Positions 12,901-24,032 of a stretch of 64,000 bases of DNA are shown piece by piece. The stretch covers positions 20,546,303 to 20,610,302 of the forward strand of contig NC_092581.1 of the NCBI RefSeq assembly GCF_037975245.1, written 5' to 3'. Both the position numbers and the translations under genes were made by a program. The notes under the pieces are model-generated. The model was not told the origin of the DNA. It made no database searches and saw only the letters and a program-made list of their open reading frames with translations. This DNA is from Apostichopus japonicus. Its lineage: Eukaryota > Echinodermata > Holothuroidea > Aspidochirotida > Stichopodidae. Positions within the stretch are counted from its first letter, which is position 1. Each line of letters begins with the position of its first letter.

Positions 12901-15900
12901 GACACGCACAAATACGTGTTTCCCTGTCACATACACTGTTTGTCTTCCCACTACACTGCTGAACTGCTGTGTCTGCACCACATTCTGAAAGAGACACACA
13001 AATAAAAAGGGGAACAAAACGTTAATGTAAGGTGAACTGGGCCCATATCTACTAAATTATTTGAAAATAATCAACATCCTGTTCTACAAACAAGCTTGTT
13101 CTTTTTGGTTAAATTTGACATTATTTTCACTGAGAATGTGATGTATTTAAGTATCAACCCGTGTGAGATATAACCAAATTGAATAATTTGTAAACTACTG
13201 CAGCTGAAAGACTTAAAAATATCAGGTAATCGGTACGATATTGTGGAACATTGGCTTCATTGTCTGCTGATATGACAGAGAAAACTAAGTGGTTGTCTCC
13301 TCTCGAAACGAAATAATCCAAGGCTTTACCAAACAGTATGGCGTCATCATATGTTAGGCATGCGACTGCTCTGTTTACTGTTTAGTTTGCAAAGCAACTA
13401 AACCGAAGGTGAGTAATCTTATACGTTTTCTCAACTTACCAATGCAAGTTACATCTGATGGTAAGCTCCATTTATTATCCCCTTCGCACGTGACAGTATC
13501 ATTTGTTAAAGAGAGCACCTGTGTATGATCTTTACACTGTAAAGAAACTGACTCGCCAGCAACATATTTGTATTTCTGTTGTGTCACTGTGACTTCCTCT
13601 GATACGTTGTAGATGTAACAAGTTGAAATTTCAAGTTTCGCATCCTCTGCAAAGAAGATAGAAACAAATTCAGGAGATACATTAATCAACAAACTGATCT
13701 ATTATCAGTTGTAAATTAGTCTCGCAATGCAAGTCATGGTTAAAAACAAATATCTAGAGATTGAAATACAAAGCATTTTATAATATTTAATTTCAATTTT
13801 GATCTTTCGGAAGTGAAAACAAAACAGGACAACAAAACAAACAAACAACATAAGATGTTCCGTAACAATTCCATATCATAGGAATGAATATACTCTTTGT
13901 ACCATTACAAATACGTATTTTTTCCCCCTATATTTTAGACGTCGATAATTGATTTCACGTGTATCATTTCCAAGCGAAAAATGAGAAAATTATTAGTAAG
14001 TCTTATCGACAAGGAAAGTGACGTGTTTTCACTGATTAGAATGGGATTTCAGGTATTTACCTCAGTAATCCCAATCTGCTGTGACACTAAGCTTTACAAT
14101 CCTTACAACTTAGTATCGTTCCTCATTAAAGACCTTTTGTTTCTTGGGTAAGGGAATGCGTGTTGGGTGTTTTCAGAAATCGTGGTCTATTTTTTAAAGC
14201 GTTAACTAGAAATTTCACCACAATGTTTCAATTCCCCCCCATAGAGTGGCAGTTGAAGAATTTTAAGCCATTTCCTGAAATCAAGATAGCCATTGGCGTC
14301 CACAAATGTGGTCAGAAATGTACATTTTGACCAATATATATGTTAATATCTAGAAACGAGTGGTAACACAAACCTAAGCAACTTGGCAGTTCTGTACCAA
14401 ATGTGCCAGTCTGGCATGTAAGCTCGCCTGGGCCAACCAAACTGTAGCCAGTTTCGCAATTAAATGTAACACTTTCGTCATGATTATACTGGGATTGATC
14501 TGGAACCAGCTGGATGTTTGAATCATCTGGGAATTCTGGTCTTTCACAAGGGTTTTCTGTAAAATAAGCATCACACGAGTGGTTTGTATTGATATGATTA
14601 TCAAAGGCTGTTCGGTTCATCTTTATAATTACTTTGACTTGATCTCAATCTGGCAGTAGTTGGAAGAGGCATATTGTTCATTAGGTAAGATAAACATAAG
14701 TCAGTAATTCATATAACAAAACAATTTAAAGTCAGTACACGTCATCAATAAGTATTAAGATTTCAATGCAGTTTGGAAAAGTTTGCTGGTAGCATGGATA
14801 CTCACTTAATTTGCGACCCACGTAAGATAATGGTCAACATTACGGACTTCCAAAGCTCAATTTAGAAAAAAATAATCTGCGTAAAAGCCCTAATTTGTAT
14901 AAAATTTACTCCATGCATGGCGGCAATGATATATAGAATACTCAATAATATTTCTAAAATATTCAACGATAAACGTCCTCAAAGAAGGAATTTATGGGAC
15001 TGATTGAAGTAAACATACCTTCGCAGGTGGGAGTAGGATTGTTAGGGTCCCATATACCAGTGGTGGTACAAGTTGCCTTTAACGGTCCATCTAAATTGTA
15101 ACCTTCCGGGCATGAGAAGGTAATTTCTGATTCTGGGTCGTACTGAAATTGATATGGAGAAACCTCCACATTTGTGTCCACTTTCATGGGGAATTCACAA
15201 GTTATTTCTGCAAAAGAAAAACTATATCGATGACATGTATACTGCAAGAATATCCTATCTAGAGTTTATGATGAGGCATTGAAGATTTATTATTTTAAAT
15301 GGTTTAGGATCTGTTTGGTAAACTTTGCTACTTGTCCTTGTAAAACTAAACCCTATTAAACACTAAAGTATGTGTAAACTTTGTTATAATAGTCTGTTTT
15401 GACTAGAAACAGTGACATAGATAAATATAAATGGTTGTGCAACTATGCAAACATCACTAAAGTAAGTGTATATATAAAGGACAATATTCATTTCAGATAA
15501 AACCTCATCATAAATAGGAATGGATGTTAACTATGTAAAGTCTGTTGTAATATAGAACAAAACGAGGATGCTCTGTAGAAAAAAATGTTCCCCTTTTGCG
15601 CTCTGTAAACACATTTAACAAACCTATCGAGTGTTGCTCAAATAGAAAAAAGGCAAATTTATCAAAATAAGATCGTTTTCGGAATAAGCGAAATTGAATG
15701 AGTTTCCTTCGATTATCAACATGTTATCGCCTATATACTTTACACTGATCACATCAGGCAAATATCAAATGAAAAACTTATACAGTTGAATCGTTACATC
15801 ATTGCTAAAATGAATAGTGCTTTATATAACGATCTATTCATATGGGATTTCTGTATCGACTCAACATCACATAATATTACTAGCAGCTCTATTTTTATAG

Positions 15901-18900
15901 CTTTATCATAAACTATATATATTTATATTACTTATATATGAGGAATCTGGAAATTAATTATTGCACTACGAATTGGTTAAATATTCGCATGTTAACAGTC
16001 TAACAGTTTTGGTAAGCTTGATGAAGCTAAATGTTGTTAAGAATACCAATTATTTAACATAATGAATTGTGTTCTTGGATTTCTTCTTTAATCTCGTTAA
16101 ATTATCTTTGCAAAGTTATCAGCAAAATATATCAATAATGTTTTGGATGTTATAATCCCAATTTCCTACCACTATCTCATTTTTGGACTTAAATGGTCAG
16201 TATTATTAAATTCTTTACTGGTTGGCGCAACTTCTACCCAAGTATCTAGATTGTAAAAGATACTGGTCTGCTCGATTTGTTCACACAGCGAATAAGTGTA
16301 CTGGAATTTTCTCCAATACTGGAATAGCTATATTGGTTACCTATAAATCTACGCATATATTATAAAATCGTCATTTTGGCCCTCTGAGCCCAAATTTGGA
16401 TTTTAATTTAATACCCAAGTTACCCATGTGATATTTTGCATCAACAATCTTAAAATGGGCCAATTAGATTACAATATCTTAAAGAACTTCGTGATCCAGT
16501 GTCTCGATTGAAACGATCGGGCATCGCAGCTATTATTATGCTACCCCCCGTTTGTGGAAATCACTTCCAGTAGATCTGGACACACTTGATCAGTGTTACG
16601 CATCGTCCTTAAACTCATCTTTTTGCACATTGTTATTAGATGCTTTCTTCTTCGTTCGTTCTTTTTGTCATCACCTGTTTAGCGCATTGAGCAACTTTTT
16701 TCGGATTCTGCGCTACTTAAGACTATTATTATTTAACATTATTATGGTTTTCTAAGGTCATTATTATTATCTAAGATGATGAAGATGATGACGACGACGA
16801 CGACGACAATAATGATGATGATGATGGTGGTGGTTACGACGACGACGATGACGATGACAATGAAGATGATGATTATTATTATAATCATCCACATTATGAC
16901 TCAGTTGGCATTACTGGTACACTGGAAAAAGTAAAAATATGGAAAATGTTATTATTACTTGCAGTTGTTGTCGGTGAAGGAGCATTGGTTTTGGTAGTGC
17001 CTGCATTTGTTATTGTTGTTGATGCAGCTGTGGGTAATAAGACGTTATTTTTCATGGAAAACAGTTTTATAAAAATTCGTCGTTGTGAAATAATGGTGCC
17101 AGCTATTGATTTGCTTATCACAACATATCTATATTCATCACTGCTTTCATTCATGTTAACGTAAATTTAACATTGACATGTGAATTTAATTGATTAGATG
17201 TCACTTTTCTATTGGTTCAAGATGGAATGTCTCTGATACTCTTCTTTTCAAGACCCAGTTCTAAGACTTTGATCAATACTTTGTCAAGGACTAATAGCAG
17301 TAGAATTGATATAGAAAATACAGGTATGCTGATTTCTTTACATTCCTGTTGAAACCGTACGCGAGGTATGACCCGAGCCACTTGTTGACGTATTAATTGA
17401 AGCCGATACACTCATCTGAGGGAGAGTAGCCCATCCTTGTTGATATAATGCTTGGGAAGTGGAACGTTGCTTAGACAAACATCATACTCTTGAAACTCTA
17501 TTTTTCCTTATTTTATGTCAAGACATGATCAATTCTACATCATAGCTATGACGTTTGTCATTGAATAGGGGTTACAGCAATGTATTCTGTGTTCTTACCT
17601 GTGGTAGCTGTGGTGACACCCGTACTAGATGTTACTGTGGTTGAAACGGCTGCGGATTAAAGTAACAGCCGTCAATTAATTACAAGTTACACTTCAAATA
17701 CTCATCAATGACGTCAAAACGTACACCCAAACTCTATGGTTCATGACTTTGTCAATGACGTCGATGTTAACAGTCATCAGCTTCATCTTGAACAAAGTCC
17801 ATTCTCTGCAATCTGATTACGGCTTTTTGGTCTCTTTGTCATTTAGGGATGATGCAACAGTTACTTTACCGTAGCCTACCTATTACGGGCTGTTAGATGA
17901 TGTGTTAAACTCCTGACGTAGATTCGCTTCATTACATGTAATTTGTTTTTTAAAGTAAACCTTTACTGTTCAGTTTTCTCAAGTGTGAAATTATGGTACG
18001 AAGGAGAGAAAAATAGCCATTCAGAAAGGACATGTAAACCACTTGTCGAGTGTTGTAATAACGCTATTTAAATCAGTCTCTACCTACCTGGAACAGCAGT
18101 AGTAGTAGTAATAGTAGTAGTAGTAGTAGAAACTGCTGAGGTAGTATCGGGAGTGGTCGTTAGTAAACTGGAAGCTGTTGATGACATATATAAAAAGTTA
18201 ATTATACGAAATCGTACCAAAGAGTACGTAGAACTCAGTTTGAATTCCATCAAAGAGCATGTAGTAGGGTGTCATAGAGCAAGACAAATAGTATGATCAC
18301 CATGTTAAAATATAAGTGACCGTACATTTTCTCCTATATAAATATTTAAAGCACAACATGGTTGAAGATTTATATGACATTATTTTCGTATAGGGTATTA
18401 TAATTATTGGACAAAGATATTGTTCACTATACGATTTCATTTACGTCTAACTATCATCGTTGTGAAGTTAAAAAGACAACATTTTGAGCTAAAGTAAGTC
18501 TTTGCATCACTTAAAACAGAAACGAATGACGTTAATAGTTGTGGACACTTACCAGTTGACTGTAAAGTAGATGAAACTCCATCTGTTTTTAAATCAGTGG
18601 TAGAAGTTATAACTGTGTTAGTGATATCCAGGTCAGTCGTTATTAAGCTATCGCTGGCGCTGGTATCTGTGAGAGTTGTCGTCACCTTACTTGTTGTACT
18701 ATCCGTTACAACTGTGCTAGTTTCATCCGCTATGATTGTACTAACATGGTCACTAGTAGTCAAGTCTGTAAGTAATGTTGTCTTCATATCATCTGTTGTT
18801 AAGCCTGTCATAGTAAAAACATCATCGAAAAATGTTGTCACTTCACTCCCTGTGCTTGGCAGACTGAATGTTGTGCTGCCTTCAACGGTACTGGAGTCTA

Positions 18901-21900
18901 CCATTAAAGTGGTCGTAATCTCACCAATATTTGTACTAATATCAGTAATTGACGTCGATAACGTGTCACTAGAACTGACATCTGGTAATACTGTAGTGAC
19001 AACATCTGTATAAGTCTTTGTTGTACCAACAGTTCCGCTAGTAGTCAAGTCTGTCAGTAATGTTGTCTTCATATCATCTGTTGTAAAGCCTGTCATAGTA
19101 AAAACATCATCGAAAAATGTTGTCACTTCACTCCCTGTGCTTGGCAGACTGAATGTTGTGCTGCCTTCAACGGTACTGGAGTCTACCATTAGAGTGGTCG
19201 TAATCTCCCCAATATTTGTACTAATATCAGTAATTGACGTCGATAACGTGTCACTAGAACTGACATCTGGTAATACTGTAGTGACAACATCTGTATAAGT
19301 CTTTGTTGTACCAACAGTTCCGCTAGTAGTCAAGTCTGTCAGTAATGTTGTCTTCATATCATCTGTTGTAAAGCCTGTCATAGTAAAAACATCATCGAAA
19401 AATGTTGTCACTTCACTCCCTGTGCTTTGCAGACTGAATGTTGTGCTACCTTCAACGGTACTGGAGTCTACCATTCGAGTGGTCGTAATCTCACCATTAC
19501 TTGTACTAACATCAGGCATTGACGTCGATAACGTGTCACTAGTACTGATATCTGGTAATACTGTAGTGATGACATCTGTATAAGTCTTTGTTGTATCAAC
19601 AGTTCCGCTAGTAGTCAAGTCTGTAAGTAATGTTGTCTTCATATCATCTGTTGTAAAGCCTGTCATAGTAAAAACATCATCGAAAAATGTTGTTACTTCA
19701 CTCCCTGTGCTTTGCGGACTGAATGTTGTGCTACCTTCAACGGTACTGGAGTCTACCATTAAAGTGGTCGTAATCTCACCATTATTTGTACTAATATCAG
19801 GCATTGACGTCGATAACGTGTCACTAGAACTAAAATCTGGTAATCCTGTAGTGATGACATCTGTATAAGTCTTTGTTGTACCTACAGTTCCGCTAGTAGT
19901 CAAGTCTGTCAATAATGTTGTCTTCATATCATCTGTTGTAAAGCTTGTCATAGTAAAAACATCATCGAAAAATGTTGTCACTTCACTCCCTGTGCTTTGC
20001 AGACTGAATGTTGTGCTACCTTCACCGGTACTGGAGTCTACCATTAAAGTGGTCGTAATCTCACCAATATTTGTACTAATATCAGGCATTGACGTCGATA
20101 ACGTGCCACTAGTACTGATATCTGGTAATACTGTAGTGATGACATCTGTACTCATACCGATAATATTTGTTGAAACAGTATCACTGCTACTGGGAAGTTC
20201 GGTCGACGCAACTACTGTACTAGGAGGCTGGGATGTGATGTCCGGAAGAAAAGTCGATGTCATATCCTGTAGTGTCGTAAGTAACGTTGGCGTTGGAGTT
20301 GTAGGCTGTGTTGTTGGATATGTAAAGTTTTCGATTTCTGTAATAAAAAAAAATAGTTACCGTTAAAATTTATATCGTAAATGTTATACAATATAAGTGT
20401 GTAAGGAAATTATGTCCATCTGTTTTATTGAAAATAATATCGGCAAAAATAACAACGGCTGTAAAAAATATCCATTGATATATTTTGAAATATACTAATT
20501 GCGAAATTTGGAGAAAAAAAAGACGGTATCATATTCTTTGTTGTTGGATTGAAAAGGTAAGTTGAAGAATGGTGGCACTGCTCCTTAGTTCTATAGTCTA
20601 ATATCTTATGATTATATAAATATATTAAGTACATCGAAATTATGAACCTAATGGAAATACATAGTTTTAGGATATTTATTAGTCAGCTTTCTTCAAACGA
20701 TGGTGAGTGTTTCCAACTATGAAATCCAGTGTAATTTGTTCTTCAGTAGCAAGCCTAAGTTAAGTATTTAATTGGAGAATATTCATGTTATCGTTTACTT
20801 TGGGCTTTCTTCTGTTGTCAGCAGAGTTGTACTTTAAACTAGGTTAGTCCAATTACTTTAGCTGTAATGAGCCTACACACGTAAATACCTTATTGAGCGG
20901 TATCCTATATCCACTTGTAAAAATCAGTTGATTATAATGGTTTGAAACATTTATCTCTTTTTTTTGTCTGTGCGATCATCTTTTAATTAATAACGCTTAT
21001 ATATTAGCTCTTCCTTCTGTTGTGTTGATAATTATGATCTATTCGAAATTGGGTGGACTTTGTATAGCTATAGAACAGAATCATCTTACCAAAGCATGAA
21101 AAAAGATCTGGGGCGTCCCAAGAACCATCTGTACAGGTGACTATCTGTGTACCGATGCCATAGTATCCTAACGGACAGTCATAATAGACAACATTTCCGT
21201 GCAGAGTTACAGTAGACGATGCAGTGTTACCATTTGCGTCCTGCACGATAACATCAGATCCAATATTTGGTTCACAAGGTGCTGAAAAGATATGAAAGTT
21301 GAAACATTTTGTATTCTCATACATTTACAGCTAAAATCAAAGGTTCAGCATCATGGAGAATAGTTCAAGTTTAAACTTTTGTATGCTAATACATTTACAA
21401 CTAAAATCAAAGGTTCAGCATCCTCGAGAATAGTTCAAGTTGAAACATTTAGTATTATAATACATTTACAACTAAAATCAAAGGTTCGGCATTCTCGAGA
21501 ATAGTTAAAGTTTATATATATTCACAACTATTCGATCACTCCTTTTTGGCATTTACTGACTTTATATCACAACAAACAAATAATATTTCGAAAACCAACT
21601 GGTCGGTGATTTGAGATATTTCTTGAAAGCGGCTGTCTTTGACTTTGGATAAAGGCTTGTTTGGTAACACTACGTAATATACTACTACCATACAACATTT
21701 CCTTTGTTGTTAATGAAATATAGCATGATCGGTTCTGTTTTTCATGTGATTGATACTTAATATGATGATGTGCGTTTGTGTAGAAATGCCGTGAGCTCGT
21801 GTCGTCTTTTTCGTTAATCTAACCTTTACGCTAATTTGATGGCAAAATCTACACAGAACGATTCAAATTTGCTAAAGTATGCTAAATGCAGAAGCTAAAT

Positions 21901-24032
21901 ATATCAAAATCAACAAGTTATTGTTATTAGCGAAAGACAGAATTATTAAAGGAATGACCATATCGCAAAGTATATGATATTCATAGGAGATGTGGTACAT
22001 GTGCACAGTCAAAATAGCACCACAAAGGATTAAATTAGGATAGTACGTTTCTTTTGAAATTGGTTTAAATGGAAGTCTATCCGTATGACTATGTCTATAA
22101 TGATTAGCGGAAATTAGCTTCGGACATAGACATTCTATACATAGAATGAGTTTAAATTGTGTGCAAACAATTTTTAATGATTAATTGTATAATTTCATGT
22201 GAGGAAATTATCTCGAAATGTGTAAATGAAATTACATGTAGCGTTGCTTCCTTTATGAGTTTTAACATAAGCAACAACGAAAGGTGATATGTTCTTACCG
22301 AAACATTGTAGAATAGTTATATCCGGCGACCACCTGTTATTTCCTTCGCACCAGTATTGTGCTCCTTCGCTTGATAATCTGTAATTTTCCATTGCACATT
22401 GACAATTTTCAAATGCAAAATATTCAGCATAACAGTTTTCAATGCCCGTCAATCCGTAATTGTTATCATCACAATTAATGTTAGTTAACGCCGTATCAGG
22501 TAAAATACACTGAGTCGTTGTGTTACAACCTGAAAATTAACAGCAAAGAAGAAAAATCAGCTGCAATAAAATATTGGTACTTTTATTGTTTAAACATAGC
22601 TGAGAGATGGCGGATTTGTTTTGTTATATATTTTTTGCTTCTTTTAAAAGATATATTTTTATACCTTACACTCGTATAACATTTTGATGAATGACTACTG
22701 GTCACTTAAGCTGAATTGTGGATAATGTACGGACATACGATTAGCTTCTATCGACACGTTACTTTCTTAATATCAATAAGGACAACGGACATGCAATAAA
22801 GACAACAATCATCTTATTTATAGGCAAACGAAAAGGCGATTCGGGGGAGGAGGTAGGCCGGTGTCCCTTACTTTGGAATGTCAGGTAGGGATTGTGCAGG
22901 AGAGTTTTTTACCCTTACTTTTTTAACTAGGGATACACTCCACGGCTCCCAGGTGGATTTTTTCCCCTTTGTATTAGCAAAAATTTGCATCACGCAATGA
23001 AAATAATTTTTCGTTTTTTTTTGCAATTCAAGAAACTAAAAGAATCGTATCACCTCTTGCTTCCGGGATACACAGTTTATTACTTCTCCTCCCCTCCCCC
23101 ATTACTTATCCTTTCCTACCTCCTTACGACACTGTCACCATTCGTTTGTCTATACTATATAACTGTAACATAGATTTTCGATAAATTTAGCAAATACTTT
23201 CCACGACATTGTATAACATAATGCGACATGCTCATCTCTACCATTACTCAAGTATACTCAAGTATCCACATAGAAATGTAAGTTTACACATTCTACGGCA
23301 CTCGACAATGCTCTCGAGACCGATCTGGTTGAACCAAAAGTGCAAATGTGATACCAACAACTCTATAAACCATCAATTCGTATTCACGGAAATCAATATT
23401 TCCCTAATACTTCTTTCTGTTCGGGATTTTGCCTTAGAAGATCTGAATAATAATAATAATAATAATAATAATCATAATCATAATCATAATAATAGTAATA
23501 ATAATGCTTTACATGATGATTTCGGTTGGAATTTTGCAGAACATTTCATTGCCCTTTCATTAAATTGAAAACAAATATTTCCACGTTATAAGAATAATTG
23601 AAAATGGTAGGAAACATTGGAATATTTATCATTGTGGTATTTTAATGAGTACATCACGCTCCGTTTAAATTCAGTAGAATTATTACGTACTGAAAACAAT
23701 TAAAATATATTCTGGAATAAAAAAAAAAAATAAATAAAACTAAAAGGAAAGGAAAGAACTGTCTTCTTTTTGTCATTACTGATGACAATCCGACACTAGG
23801 TAGCTATTTATTAGCAACGTGTGATTATATGTCATATTACAATAAAATACCTTTTTATTCATATATAGGCGTATTAACCAACGAGAACACTCCATAACAA
23901 AACAAAAGTAAATTATCCGATAAACTTACTTGCTGTGCTGGGTGAAGGTGCAGGAGTAGTTTGTCCACACACATATACTATCAAAAGTACAGAATAAAGT
24001 ACAAATGTGGTAAAAATAAAGATCCTATCCAT
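9452..24032 (-). CDS. Transmembrane mucin with CCP, EGF, SEA modules (15 exons)
   Basis: Exons run join(23930-24032, 22299-22529, 21090-21281, 18553-20337, 18088-18174, 17599-17649, 16959-17027, 15019-15207, 14374-14556, 13440-13646, 12865-12984, 12175-12284, 11318-11570, 10525-10701, 9452-9810) on the minus strand. All junctions keep frame, giving 1371 residues. The order is signal peptide (about 1-24), a CCP-like module (35-111), CCP (112-175), a Thr/Ser mucin domain with five 95-residue repeats (176-770), Thr-rich linkers (771-839), three CCPs (840-1032), EGF (1033-1072), SEA (1073-1193), EGF (1194-1252), a membrane helix (about 1257-1286) and an ~85-residue basic-then-polar tail. EGF-SEA-EGF-TM is the layout of vertebrate membrane mucins of the MUC13/MUC17 type. 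A barrier or recognition role at an epithelial or coelomocyte surface is inferred. Nearly all introns are phase 1, typical of shuffled extracellular modules. Confidence 0.85.
9902..9982. repeat. (AT)n microsatellite
   Basis: AT/ATAC tract in the last intron of the mucin gene. The adjacent GTAAAGCGCACAGATAC...GTAGTGCGCTATATAAG (about 9990-10035) looks like the 3' tail of a common animal short repeat. Confidence 0.85.
10525..10701 (-). CDS. Mucin gene exon 14: EGF-like module
   Basis: 177 nt, phase 1-1. It has six cysteines (NPCDDD, VCHPDLG, MCNQ, YNCSCKSDFYDNYG, IYCFD). Placed between SEA and the membrane helix, it is the second EGF of an EGF-SEA-EGF set. Confidence 0.83.
11318..11570 (-). 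CDS. Mucin gene exon 13: SEA domain with cleavage-like site
   Basis: 253 nt, phase 0 in and phase 1 out. The SEA core includes YIQSFADGSIITEVVTEYD. FxxGS followed by aliphatic residues matches the autoproteolysis motif of membrane-mucin SEA domains (cleavage between G and S, here about residues 1136/1137). Sequons NVT, NYT and NFT are present. Cleavage itself is inferred from the family. Confidence 0.85.
12175..12284 (-). CDS. Mucin gene exon 12: SEA domain, first part
   Basis: 110 nt, phase 1 in and phase 0 out (GTAAGT donor). It encodes VKESVLTTVSLNGNYSSNL followed by DEESSEFQNLQTDVCLA. N-glycosylation sequons NYS and NLT are visible. It continues in frame into exon 13. Confidence 0.75.
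12865..12984 (-). CDS. Mucin gene exon 11: EGF-like module
   Basis: 120 nt, phase 1-1, 40 residues with six cysteines ending RICACPPGEEYINGECIG. It immediately precedes the SEA domain, as in membrane mucins. Confidence 0.82.
13440..13646 (-). CDS. Mucin gene exon 10: CCP module
   Basis: 207 nt, phase 1-1. Motifs are STCYIYN, SLQCKDHTQ, VTCEGDNKWSLPSD and VTCIG. CCP fold with a longer first loop. Confidence 0.85.
14374..14556 (-). CDS. Mucin gene exon 9: CCP module
   Basis: 183 nt, phase 1-1. Motifs are PCERPEFP, FNCETGYSLVG, LTCQTGTFG and PSCLG. The usual Trp before the last Cys is replaced by Phe. The donor is GTTTGT, weaker than the others. Confidence 0.85.
   Translation of the reverse strand, partial: KTLVKDQNSQMIQTSSWFQINPSIIMTKVLHLIAKLATVWLAQASLHARLAHLVQNCQVA
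15019..15207 (-). CDS. Mucin gene exon 8: CCP module
   Basis: 189 nt, phase 1-1. Motifs are ITCEFPM, FSCPEGYNLDG, ATCTTTGIWDP and PTCEG. Standard CCP with the conserved Trp. Confidence 0.88.
16205..16745 (+). pseudogene. Decayed LINE reverse-transcriptase 3' end
   Basis: Plus-strand frames with frameshifts resemble the C-terminal region of non-LTR retrotransposon polymerases: YWSARFVHTANKC, then YWLPINLRIYYKI (cf. the family LHWLPV..RI.YKI motif), then YYYATPRLWKSLPVDLD (cf. the family AP.LWNSLP motif). It lies antisense in the 15.2-17.0 kb intron of the mucin gene and is followed by GAT/GAC simple repeats. Dead and truncated. Confidence 0.7.
16772..16882. repeat. GAT/GAC trinucleotide repeat
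   Basis: Imperfect GATGAC...GACGAC...GATGAT tract, probably the tail of the preceding LINE fragment. Confidence 0.85.
16959..17027 (-). CDS. Mucin gene exon 7: short Thr-rich linker
   Basis: 69 nt, phase 1-1, from TTACCCACAG to a GTAATA donor. It encodes AASTTITNAGTTKTNAPSP and a short Thr tail. Exons 5-7 look like a family of duplicated stalk exons and could be alternatively used, since each is a multiple of three. Confidence 0.7.
17599..17649 (-). CDS. Mucin gene exon 6: short Thr-rich linker
   Basis: 51 nt, phase 1-1, from ATCCGCAG to GTAAGA. It encodes AVSTTVTSSTGVTTATT. Short, but both splice sites and phase fit. Confidence 0.7.
18088..18174 (-). CDS. Mucin gene exon 5: Thr-rich linker
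   Basis: 87 nt, phase 1-1, from a CATCAACAG acceptor to a GTAGGT donor. It encodes ASSLLTTTPDTTSAV followed by a Thr run written mostly with ACT codons, an expanded trinucleotide. Confidence 0.75.
18553..20337 (-). CDS. Mucin gene exon 4: Thr/Ser-rich repeat exon
   Basis: One 1785-nt exon, phase 1-1, of 595 residues dominated by Thr, Ser, Val and Asp with essentially no Cys. It contains five copies of a 95-residue (285-nt) unit; the marker TCTTCATATCATCTGTTG (plus strand) begins at 18781, 19066, 19351, 19636 and 19921, exactly 285 apart. Each unit includes EVTTFFDDVFTMTGFTTDD. High Thr/Ser content predicts dense O-glycosylation. Copies are almost identical, and some flanking units are partial. 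Opposite-strand frames at 18597-19013 and 19992-20366 are shadows of the repeat. Confidence 0.88.
21090..21281 (-). CDS. Mucin gene exon 3: CCP module
   Basis: 192 nt, phase 1-1. The four canonical cysteines read APCEP, YYDCPLGYYG, VTCTDGSWDAP and FSCFG. This is a textbook single-exon CCP module. Confidence 0.88.
21290..21512. repeat. ~75-bp tandem repeat, three copies
   Basis: Three imperfect copies containing ATACATTTACAACTAAAATC and GAGAATAGTTCAAGTT, directly upstream (minus strand) of the exon 3 acceptor of the mucin gene. They may affect the branch-point region. Confidence 0.8.
22299..22529 (-). CDS. Mucin gene exon 2: Cys-rich CCP-like module
   Basis: 231 nt, phase 1-1, between a TTTTCAG acceptor and a GTAAGA donor. 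It carries eight cysteines and ends YWCEGNNRWSPDITILQCFG, which has the CCP signature of Cys, Gly/Asn, Trp, Ser-Pro, Cys. The N-terminal half holds extra cysteines (CNTTTQC, INCDDNNYG), so it is longer and more Cys-rich than a standard CCP. Confidence 0.8.
23445..23512. repeat. (AAT)n/(AATCAT)n microsatellite
   Basis: AATAAT and AATCAT units in intron 1 of the mucin gene. They give an Asn/His run in a spurious plus-strand frame. Confidence 0.9.
23930..24032 (-). CDS. Mucin gene exon 1: signal peptide
   Basis: ATG at 24030-24032 starts a 34-codon leader with a hydrophobic core (IFIFTTFVLYSVLLIVYVC) and then a Pro/Thr/Ser-rich start of the mature chain (QTTPAPSPSTA). The donor GTAAGT is in phase 1. 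A good acceptor (TTTCATTTTAG, minus strand) lies 31 bases upstream of the ATG at about 24064, so an untranslated 5' exon probably exists further right. Confidence 0.85.

Noticed and set aside
18597-20366. Plus-strand Val/Ser-rich frames opposite the mucin exon
   Set aside because: Shadow frames of the 285-bp coding repeat on the minus strand.
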